Assembly (NCBI RefSeq): GCF_001625215.2
Contig: NC_030381.2
Location: 42,592,689 to 42,656,688, forward strand
DNA from: Daucus carota subsp. sativus
Taxonomy: Eukaryota > Streptophyta > Magnoliopsida > Apiales > Apiaceae
DNA length: 64,000 bases
Direction of reading: 5' to 3'
In this document: piece after piece, positions 34,840-44,469 of the stretch
How the letters are laid out: the number at the start of each line of letters is the position of its first letter
How positions within the stretch are numbered: position 1 is the first letter of the stretch
Translations under genes and position numbers: made by a program
Notes under the pieces: model-generated
The model's input: the letters and a program-made list of their open reading frames with translations, nothing else
What the model was told of the DNA's origin: nothing
Databases searched by the model: none

Positions 34840-37800
34840 TTAGAAGCATTTACGGTGAACAATTGAAGGACCTGTTTCATCATAATCTGCCTTGGTCATG
34901 TGCTGGTTTTGGGGGAACACAACTTTCGCAAGTATGGCGCCTCCAACCCAAGCCGAATACATTGTCAAGTCCTCGGGCATATACTCTGGTGCCTGCAAAA
35001 CAAAAGATTGACAGTAAGTACTATGATAAGCCCCAAAAAAAAGAGCGTAAGCTTGGTCAAATTTCAAAAAGTTAGCCAATGCAACTGCAATGACCCCATC
35101 TTGTAGACTTGTAGCACAAACTGCAGGGACGTGGAAATCAAGACAAAGACATAATGCTTAATTTTAACTAGGATCTGAAACCAGACAAATACGTTCTCGT
35201 CGTCTTGCAATCCCTGTAAGTAAACTTTAGGTTGCATCCTAATACTGTTAGGTTCAATATTTACAAAAATTATAATCCAGGGACTTATTTCTATATGTTC
35301 TCGCTTTACTATTCCCATGTAATCCTTGACAATTTTCATCTCCTTTTGTGTGCATTTATACAAGCCTCATAAACAAACATAGCCTAGAAGACATCCTAAA
35401 TTTTGAACTTCCTTCCTCAAAAGCAAAGAAAACTTCATGAAGGTGCTGTTGCACAAACTATACAAATGCAACTCAAGTTAATTTGATACAGATTGCAAGC
35501 CACCTATATAAATTATAGTTTCTAAATGTAAGAAATTTGGAGGGACTCTGATGGTATAAGGCAATCTAATAACTGTATCATCAGGTACGTCTCCTTTACA
35601 AGGATCTATCAACATTTTACAATGAGACTTATTAAACTTAGAGTATCAGAAATGCATGATCAAGATAAAACAGTACCTTCACTAGGGACGGACGGACAGC
35701 AGAGGAGCAAAGATTGGCTTCTTTCTGAAACCTATCTTCAAAACCTACAGCATAAGGCGATTTTGCGCATCAAAATAATTTAATCAGCAGTTTATCCAAC
35801 TATGTACAGGCATAAAACAATATCCACATTATCACTGCAATTCATTCTAAATGCAGCAATCAAACAACAGAAAACAGTCAGCACCTAAGAGATGATATAT
35901 ATTGCTAGTATTCCAACAGATATGAAGCAACAAACAGTCAGCACCTGAGAGATGATATATACTGCTAGTGTTCCACTGACAGATTTGAAGAAACAAATAT
36001 GTTACTTCGAGTAAATCAACTAGGGGATTCTATAAAAAAGCGGATACAAAAATGTAAGAAGCCAAACAAAAAAAACAGAAAACAGTCAACAATGCACGGA
36101 TTTGTAGAAACTGGGACTCCATATGGACTACCTCCTTCCCCTCATTCTTCATCAGGGCATGGCCTGGCTCAGGTTTGTGCATTATAGATTATTTCACAAT
36201 CAGTTCCAAATAAACTTCAAACCACATAGTTGTACCCAAAGAACATGTATACAACAAACTACTCAAGTGAAGCACTTTAACAGATATGTATGCAACTGAA
36301 CCACTAAGATTGAGTAGCTAATGTCTAATTGCTTGATAAGAACTAAGAAGCATAAGTTCAACATCCACCAATGTTGGCAGGCATTTTTTCAATATTTCCC
36401 TTATTTTCGAAGATTGGGTATTAGCATCTCATCACTTCATGCAACTTACACTGGACTGCAGGGCTATCTAAATTATGAAGTGAACTAGCTTAATCATTTA
36501 ACCCAAAACACCTCCAATCATTGAATATTGTCTGGTCCTACTGCTTCGCCAATCTCTACCACCAAATGTTACAAGATTTTAAAGTCCCTCACATCTAATT
36601 TTTGGATTAATATAAGACACAGTTTATTTGAAGGATCAAATGTACCATCAAGTTCTCCTATGCATTCAGCATTCAAAATTCGGGATCCTACAAACAAATT
36701 TTAAGTTACTTTAATGCGCACATCAGAAATCTGAGAGCATCTCCAACCCAACATCAAAACACTATAATAGTGTAAATTTTACACTATTATAGTAAAATCA
36801 ACTCCAACCTACATTATAATAGTGTAAAACATCACCACATAAATAGTTTGACACCAAAGTTGGCATCTTTCATAATTCCAAGTATACCCTCATGTTTGTT
36901 AACACAACAAAATTATATCCTCTCCCATACATATCCTATTCTATCCCAACAAAGCAATAACTCCTGAAAAAGTTAATATGTCTTCTTTTAGACAAAGGAT
37001 TCTTTTAAGTGCCATATATAGTGTAATGGGTTGGAGTTGTCAATAGTTTACCTTTATTATCGTGCAATTGTTACACTATTTTCATGTTATTGTTTGGTTT
37101 GGCCAGCTTAGTATAACAAGGTATCAGATAATTAGTCAAAAAATACCCTGTTAGATTTTATAACAAACACAAACTTACTGGTGTGAACCACAACGTTAAA
37201 TTATCCCAAAGAAAAAGGGTAAGAAAATTTGCAGCATATTACTAGTTGCAAATTGGACTTATCTCTTAAGGAAAATGCTTGGTATACATAATTGTGTACA
37301 AAATAATGACATGTGGTGAGTTTTAATTGGAATGGGCCCATGTATTCACATCAACCACCCCAATTAAAACATTCCACATCAATTGCTATGTCATTATGTA
37401 CAAATTTTATTTACACAATTATGTGCACCTAGCACTACTCATCTTTTAATATATGATAATTACTGAGGGGAAGAATAAAAATAGGGGCAAAAAAATTGAT
37501 GGCTGGGTTTAACACATGGCAAAATATTTGAAGTCAAGAATGAACAAATGCATGGAAAGGAGAAAAATACAAACGTATACCCTACAGAAAGATAGAGGTT
37601 GAGCTAGATGAAACATGGCATGAGAAAATTGATATGATGCAAAGTTGATATTCTGTTTTCTGCTGTTGATAAAGAGGACAGGGATATGCTTCCGCTTTTA
37701 ATATGGGGTATTGTTTCAACTTTAAACTGACAAATACATGCATTCCCGTGCCCACTCACATGTACATAGATTACTCATTTTCGCTTGTGCCATGTCTCAT

Positions 37801-39920
37801 GATCAAAGTTCAGCTAAATGGGTGACAAGTACTTCATGTAGCTTGAGACAGTATTTTAACTATGTACATGTTAATCCTAAAACTCAATCCAGTCTGTGAA
37901 ATGCCTAGGCTAATCTTGCACTGCACCAAAGACACGAGGGAGATAAGCCATAACCTTAAAAAATGATGTTACACCTTGTGATAGAAGAAAGCCTAAGATG
38001 TGAGTCTTGCGAGCCTTTAGATTACAAAAGTGGTTGCATCATGTTCAAAAATAGTGACAAAACATATCATGGTAGAATAATATGTTTCTTGCTGATGATA
38101 TAATCTCCTTGAAAAAATTTGGCTGATGCTCAAGTATTCGGCCTATTCTGTTTATCAACAGTTATTTCTACAGCACCCCACTGGTCATATAAACAATAAC
38201 TTCATAGAAGTAGAACCCACCACAAAAATTCACGTTAAACTTGCCTCTAACATGTCACATGGCTAGGTCAAAATATATGGAACACAATAACACATACATT
38301 ATTTCTTAATTATTTAACCACCTCTACAAATGATCTTACTTTTACTTCCTCCAGTAACTAAATGTCTGGAATGATTCTGTCACATAAATCTTTGTTACTC
38401 AAAATGTTAAAACCAACAAAGCATAGTACTTTCATCAAAAAATTAATTAAAGACTGTGAGTCCGAAAATCCGTGGGTCCTATTTGTAAGAAAGTTTATTT
38501 ACAAAACGGATAGACATCAACTAAGAGCAACCCTGCAAAAAATGTCAACATGATGCCTGCGCATATCAAGAGTTGAAAATGGAATAAGGACCTACCATCC
38601 ATTGATACAGTTCCACCACAAAGCACTGTATTCTCCAGCAGTTGTCGGTGGTTTTCAGATGATACAGTTGAAATACTTCGAACAAGCTGCTCAACAATCC
38701 CATGTGCCTCTAAACCCAAAATAGCTGGTTGAAACAGGGCCTCCCCAACAGTATATCTTTCTTTACCAATAGTAATCACCTGTCAGCCAATATACATGTT
38801 GGACTGCCATACAGGAATAAAATGCCTGGCAGAACAATAGCCTGCTAATATAACAATAATGGGGCATTTGTTTGTAATTAAAGTACAAACCTGCCCATCT
38901 GGTAAAGTATGTGTTTCATCCTGGCATGACATCTTCTCATAAGCAAGATCATCCTCAGCACAGCATGCATACATCTCTTTTATTTTCTCAACATCAGAGA
39001 TATCAAGCTTAATAAGTGGATTTGATTTACCAAGCTCTTGAGATAGCAAATTTGTCAACTCAATGCCTCCAATTTCCAATCTCTTGGAAGCTATGTGCTG
39101 AACTGCACCTTCAATCACTGGTGCAATATCTGGAAATTGCATGAAGGATTGATTAATAAATCAGAACATTTATATAAACTAAGAATGCTTCAATTCAGAA
39201 ATAATAGAAGTGAATGGTTTTTATAGTACTCTCTAGTAAACTTGCATTTCCATATCAATTTAATGAGCTTAGACTAAAACAAACAAGTAAAATAGCGGGA
39301 TGATGCTTGTAAGGGTATTAAGACATCAAGGATTGCAATGAAACAAAAGCATCAAACTCATCAGCAACATAAAGAAATATCAGGGTGCAGTACTCTTCTT
39401 CAATAGCTGCATTTATAATACAGTAGCTTACTGCTAACAGAAGTTCGCCACCCAGTATGTGTGCGACTCCATAATTTCTTTATCTTAAAAGCTAATGTAT
39501 TTCTTACGGGTCACTTGTTAAATCTGAATCAAATTTCTGGATGATTAAAAAATATGAGATATAAAATTTCCGGACAAACAAATAATATAATTAAAATATT
39601 TTGTAAGTATGCAAATAAAGACTATAAACTATATTTATATAAAAAAATATTACAAATTATAAAATTTAAAGTTCATAAAGGTCAACAAAAAGGAAGGTTA
39701 GAAAGTACATATATGCTGTGTTTTCTTTAACCATCCAGCTACAATATGATGGCCTGGTTGTCCAGGAGATATTTAGACGTCGACCAGAAATTTGCAAGCT
39801 TAAACAAATGACATGAATCCTGAATGATGCATAATTCAGCTAATCTAGTCTCATCCAGGGGTTAACAAATGACCCCTTAGTATTATTATAGTTGGAGAGA
39901 TCAATATCAAAAAAGGGAAG

Positions 39921-39952
<32 letters not shown>

Positions 39953-42304
39953 GCTGCTCTGGGCATTATGACCTTTGGAAGGCGTGCAGTGCTTAGCATG
40001 ATATTCAGGTGTTTACTTGCTATTCAAAAAGTCACGGCTCGAACCCCGAGTTACCTCTAGGTTCTAATAAGGGTAAAGCTGTGTCTCCGGACCTTCCCCT
40101 GATGCACGAGCCTTGTGACATTGTTTTTTATGTGGCGGGAGAGGATTTGATTGGTGCAGCAACTTTCTTTATTATACAAAGGGAGAAAAAAAAGGAGTGA
40201 CTGATGAGAACAAAACCTTTTTTTTTCTTTCATATGGAAACATAAAACAAAACTACAATTCTAGACATATAAAAGACGATATGGGCCTCATGTAAGATAC
40301 GTCTAATGTCTTCCCAAGAACAACACCTCTTCATGCAATAGGAGGTTGAGGGTTCGAACACCAGGGAAAGAAGGGCGTGTGTTAATTATATTTATGTGTT
40401 TCTATTTCTGTAATTGACCAACAAATGACTAATGTCATATGACTAGTGAAATATGATAAATCTAATCCAGCATTATTTATAATTTATAATTTATATAAAG
40501 ACATAGTCATATACAATATAAGTAAAAATCAAAACAAGCAGTTTTAGTAGGCCTGTCTCAACTCTTAGGTACAAGGACATAAGAAATATTTTGTCTAATA
40601 TACCTATCTTTCCATGGCCAATATCAACTGTGCAGCCCGAGATACGTCCAACAGCATAAAGTGATAATACTGCTTGCTCTGTTGCATAAAATCCCGACAC
40701 GTTGAATGTTTCAAACATCAATTGCACCAATCTCTCTCTGACAGCCTGCAAAACAAGTGTATTACTATTTTGTAACAAACTAGTAGGACCATACTCAGAA
40801 TTAACCAGTGTTATTAATATGCAAGATGCGATGCGATGCGCACCTGAAGTGATAATATGCGATGCGCACCTAAGAGCATCGCTTAGCGCTCGCTTTTATG
40901 CGCCTCGAGCGCTTATGCGCAGTTCAAAAGCGCAGGATAAGCGCGCTTTTGTTCAAATGAGTCATTTTTAAAGGAAATGGGTAAAAAAACCCTATGGACC
41001 TTATAGCAACTGACACTAATAGAGACAAACCAAATATACATACAAGAAGGAGAGATATCGAACAAGAGACAAAGACTAAACTCATCTTCTTTTATGATTC
41101 TTGCATATAGATATACAGATATATAAGATACACATATCTTTTATAAATTGATATGTTTATACATAGAATTGTTGTATATACACATATGACATGAGGGTGA
41201 CTTTGTTGAGGATCCGATTTATATTAGTGAAGATGATGATTTTGTGAATATTAATGACGACAAAGAAGAAGAAGAAGAATGGACTAACTTTGGAATTTTT
41301 TGATACCCTGACTTTAATTGTTCTACTTTGTATCCAAATGATGATGAATTTGATTGCTTTATCAATACAATGTCTTCTTATATATAAATTAACAATATTC
41401 TACTTATATATCATTTATATATGTATATTTAAGTGTCTTCGATGAATCCATGCATTTCGCATTGCGTGTTGTGCTTATGATCCAGGGGGGTTTTGCGCTT
41501 TTGTGCGCATATCGCGTCTAATAATACTGGAATTAACTCATACTGCACATATAGTAGGAAACACAAGACTGGGAAGGTCATCGAACCTTGGGAGTTAAAA
41601 GTGGATCTGTAAATAGAATTTGTCCTTCATTTCCAATTTCCCATCCAAGGCCATTGTACAAAATGTGATGCAGTAAATCTTCCATAGCATCCCAGTCTTT
41701 AATAAAGCCTCGCACAACTGGATCAACAGTTATGTCTTCAGTCATTGAAGTTTCAGATGGTGATCCATCTTCCGGCATGCGTTTCATTTGGGTTGGAATA
41801 ATCTGAACCACAATTAAACAAATCGAAAGGTTTCCTTTATGGTATACCAAAAATAACAATTAATTAAGCTTTAGACAATTGTCTAAAAATCAAATTAAGC
41901 AAGAACTTAAGTGAATAAGAAATTAGTATATCTAGTATATTATCTCATTGTATAACAGAACATTAAAAGAACATATACTATATTGCAGTTCCTATTAAGA
42001 ACCATATTTATCAAAGTTTCGTCATAATAACATGTACTTCTTGTTTCGCGCTATCTACACCATAAGTCATTAATGTGTTCCATTTTCCAAAGTCATACTA
42101 TCAATTAAAGACAACAATTTAAGTCGAAAAAGGTAGGTTCGACAGTGTTGTATATTTGTAAAATTGCACTCAGTAACGTACTTAAGCCTATAAAAAAGAA
42201 AAAGAAAAATATTAGGCGATTATTACCATGGAAGGTTTTTGATCGGGGACGGCAAAACCTGCTTTGAGCAGCTTAGAGCCAGCATCTACTACCACTGCCT
42301 CCAT
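34840..42304 (-). CDS. ARP7: Actin-related protein 7 (ARP7)
   Basis: A plant-specific nuclear actin-related protein, associated with SWI/SNF-type chromatin remodelling and required for normal development. Exons are 42227-42304, 41587-41802, 40604-40745, 38891-39129, 38596-38779, 35677-35744 and 34840-34992, giving 359 residues against about 363 for Arabidopsis ARP7. Recognisable blocks are [75 protein letters not shown], the nucleotide-binding [20 protein letters not shown], and the C-terminus [19 protein letters not shown]...[16 protein letters not shown]. The conventional actin fold is kept, but the early phosphate loop reads [10 protein letters not shown] and not actin's own form. Large introns carry a hAT-like element (intron 2), SINE-like fragments (intron 3) and MITEs (intron 5, about 2.85 kb). 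Confidence 0.96.
35874..35993. repeat. Two-copy tandem duplication, 60-bp unit, in ARP7 intron 5
   Basis: AACAGTCAGCACCT(A/G)AGAGATG continuing GATATATA(T/C)TGCTAGT occurs twice, 60 bases apart. The copies are about 85-90 percent alike by eye. Confidence 0.65.
36733..37040. mobile_element. Possible MITE with CATCTCCAACCCA termini, in ARP7 intron 5
   Basis: The left side reads GAGCATCTCCAACCCAACA and the right side is the complement of CAACTCCAACCCATTACAC. Inside, ACTATAATAGTGTAAA and TTTACACTATTATAGT form a close palindrome. GAGCATCTCCAA is a common terminus among plant Harbinger-like MITEs. Right border and target duplication are unclear. Confidence 0.45.
37275..37434. mobile_element. Short fold-back MITE in ARP7 intron 5
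   Basis: GGTATACATAATTGTGTACA then AATGACAT at the left pairs with the complement of the right side (GGTGCACATAATTGTGTAAA then AATGACAT). This makes an inverted repeat of about 40 bases per arm in a ~160-bp unit. It has no coding content; superfamily is not determined. Confidence 0.6.
39924..39953. repeat. Poly-G tract, 30 bases
   Basis: An uninterrupted run of G in ARP7 intron 3, immediately left of a SINE-like sequence. The exact length in a homopolymer may be unreliable in assembled sequence. Confidence 0.9.
39954..40197 (+). mobile_element. SINE-like fragment (tRNA-derived) in ARP7 intron 3
   Basis: GTCACGGCTCGAACCCCGAG resembles a pol III B box (GGTTCGAACCC), and downstream AGGGTAAAGCTGTGTCTC followed by CCGGACCTTCCCCTGA resembles the conserved body of widespread angiosperm SINEs. 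An A-rich end (GAGAAAAAAAAGG) closes it. It is degenerate and no flanking duplication is clear. Confidence 0.5.
40317..40380 (+). mobile_element. Short B-box-containing fragment, possible SINE remnant
   Basis: GGAGGTTGAGGGTTCGAACA, with CC directly after, contains a near-perfect pol III B box, in the same intron as the SINE-like element at 39954. No full tRNA cloverleaf can be drawn. Confidence 0.3.
40806..41529. mobile_element. Non-autonomous hAT-like element with GCGATGCGC subterminal repeats, in ARP7 intron 2
   Basis: The 724-bp insert begins CAGTGTTATTAATATGC and ends in the complement of CAGTATTATTAGACGCG. It is flanked by a perfect 8-bp duplication GAATTAAC (40798-40805 and 41530-41537). 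The left 130 bases are full of GATGCGATGCGC, CGCTTAGCGCTCGC and AAGCGCGC words; the right end has TTGCGCTTTTGTGCGC. The middle is AT-rich with an acidic-looking GAAGAAGAAGAA tract but no long frame. It sits only 60 bases upstream (in gene orientation) of the exon 3 acceptor. Confidence 0.88.
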
Positions 42305-42375
42305 TACCTCGTTATTCCGACTATCTCCGAGCAACAAACTTCCTACAACACAAAACACACAAATTACATAAAATT

Positions 42376-42440
42376 ATAGCTCAGTAGATAACCCTAACAA
42401 GAGTTTGGGGATTCGAGTCTCCTCAAAGACAATTGCGAGG
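42376..42440 (+). mobile_element. tRNA-like SINE fragment in ARP7 leader intron
   Basis: ATAGCTCAGTAGATAACCC resembles a pol III A box (TAGCTCAGTNGGTA) and GGGGATTCGAGTCTCC a B box, about 30 bases apart as in tRNA-derived SINE heads. No acceptor-stem pairing is visible, so it is not a functional tRNA gene. Confidence 0.45.
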
Positions 42441-42728
42441 GTATTTAAATTTCGCTGGAATAAAGATTCGTAAATCACATCCCTAGCTTTGTAACTGGGT
42501 GAATATTCGGGTTCGTGCTTACGTAAAGACAAAAGAGCGCACTACAGTATTCAAATTTTAGGATTTTAAACCCTAACACTTGTAACAATTAAACTGATTA
42601 GGAAATTCAAAATCTCACTAAATTTAAACCTAACGAAAGAGAAAAGATTGGAAGTTTAAACATACAAGTGACAATTGCAGTGAAAGTAAAAGCATCTGAG
42701 TGATTAATTCAAGAAAATGCGATAAAAT

Positions 42729-42748
42729 GTGTGTGTGTGTGTGTGTGT
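42729..42748. repeat. (GT)n microsatellite
   Basis: About ten GT repeats inside the ARP7 leader intron. Confidence 0.9.
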
Positions 42749-42839
42749 ATGTATAAAATCGTAAATGCAGTTACCTGGAGAGAAGGAGAAGAAGATTCAG
42801 TGAGAGAGAGAGATGCTGGGGAGAGCGGACTGTAAATCT

Positions 42840-43840
42840 GTAATAACGAATGCGTCAATAAAATCATATAATAATACCTTCGTTCTTGTTTTATTTTTAA
42901 AAAGTAAATGAAATTTTTTGATAAAATAAGTAAATTGTTTTTGTGGCTAAATTATTAAACAGGTTAACTCAAAAACATTTTATAAATTTTATTCAAATCC
43001 ACTAGACTGCGCTAAAATCGAATTCATGTGCAATATATTAAAAACCATAAATTATTATTAATACATGAGAATTCAGATTTGATAATGTAAGAATAAATTT
43101 AGTCGAATACTTGAATTTTGTCCCCTAAGAATATGAAATTTTTTAATATACTGGGAAAAAGGTGTTATAATCATGTCACTTTTGAAAATTTTATGAAATT
43201 ATCTCTGAAAACAATTTTATATTCATTTTTCTTACTATTTTTAAGTTCTCAAATTAATAAATTCCTACAAATATAGTCATAAATTTATATATTCTTATTC
43301 TTATTATATAAATCTGAAAAGAAAAAATTCGTCCCCTCTGAAAGTCAAAACCTGACTCCTTCCCTTACCAGGGCCCAGGGTGTCCAATGTCCAGTGACCT
43401 CTGCACACTACGATCTTATGTTTATGTCTTCAATGGGATGGAATGAATGAAATGGAATGTGTGGACAATAAAATGACTATTATACTTAAACATAAATATG
43501 GTGTTGATTAGAGATTTTTATAATTTTCATTTACTTGTATAATTGCGTTGCTACTATTTTAACTAGAAATCTGACTTTATATTTAGTCATTTCTCGTACT
43601 TCTGTCTTTCTCCCTAAAATTTGTTACCCTAGGCTTTGATAGATTAAATGATGCTATTATTTTCAATCAAACAATTAGAGTTGAAGTAGAATTTGCTAGT
43701 TTTGTAGTTTTATATTTTTTTCTTTGTATGCAAAGTATTAAAAACAGTCTTCCATTGTAGTATCAAATCATCTTATTCTTCACTGTATTGAGTTTTAACT
43801 TCGATATGATATTCATTTCTGGCACATTACAAATTGTAAG
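42840..43840. other. ARP7 upstream region
   Basis: AT-rich non-coding DNA forming the ARP7 promoter side. No gene, element termini or RNA is recognisable. Confidence 0.5.
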
Positions 43841-43957
43841 AAACACTAATAAGTGACCGCTTTCACTTTGAATTTGAATGCTGATTGCTGCCGGCGGAAA
43901 GATTTGAATGGCTGTCACCAACTGAACTTGAACATAATTGTCCAAGGTACAGACCTG

Positions 43958-44089
43958 TATTATATGAATAACCGTCAGGGACAAGATCCGCAGTACACAA
44001 TCAGAAACAAAGTTACAAACTTATATTACACGAATAACTGTCAGCGACATGATGCGCAGCAGACATTTAGAAACAGAGTTTTTGTATAT
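43958..44089 (+). repeat. Imperfect 66-bp tandem duplication, length divisible by three
   Basis: TATTATATGAATAACCGTCA at 43958 and TATTACACGAATAACTGTCA at 44024 start two 66-base units about 70-75 percent alike. In one forward frame the units read LYYMNNRQGQDPQYTIRNKV and LYYTNNCQRHDAQQTFRNRV without a stop. The frame (43853-44134) lacks a clear ATG, a promoter or a known family. Confidence 0.6.
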
Positions 44090-44469
44090 GTAGCACACAA
44101 ACTTTCAAACTGGATGCTCCAGACTTTTACATAACACTACTAAGCAGAAAAAACCAACATTTGGTTTTCAGAATAAGTTCATTATCCGTTCACCTCTCAC
44201 TTCTTGAAGATTATTCTTCAGTATCTGCAATATAACCAAAGAAGTTACATGTAGCAATAGGATACTTTCAGAAAAACTATTAATTTTAAGCGTATTAGTT
44301 ATGATTTATGTTATTATGTGATTTAAGATGTATTGAATTGTGTTGTTTGAATTGTTTTCTTGATGTTTAATCATATCGCCCTAGATTTTGATTAATCGCT
44401 GAAAAAGAAATCAATTTAAGAAGACTAATGGTAAATATTAATTTTTTGTTTACCTTAGTGGTGAGGATA

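Larger units (their letters stand above)
42343..42774 (-). other. 5'-UTR intron of ARP7
   Basis: On the minus strand a donor (CTCTCCAG then GTAACTGC, 42774-42773) and an acceptor (TGTTGTAG, ending 42343) delimit a leader intron ending 38 bases before the ATG. It contains a (GT)n microsatellite and a tRNA-like SINE fragment. Confidence 0.6.

Noticed and set aside
36000-36187. 62-codon open frame in ARP7 intron 5
   Set aside because: Lysine- and asparagine-rich low-complexity translation with no family match; lies inside a defined intron.
36733-37434. Direct or inverted palindromic units considered as a CRISPR-like array
   Set aside because: Only two fold-back units with no regular spacers, in a plant intron; they fit MITEs.
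42376-42440. Candidate tRNA gene from A- and B-box words
   Set aside because: No acceptor-stem pairing or anticodon arm can be drawn; better read as a SINE fragment.
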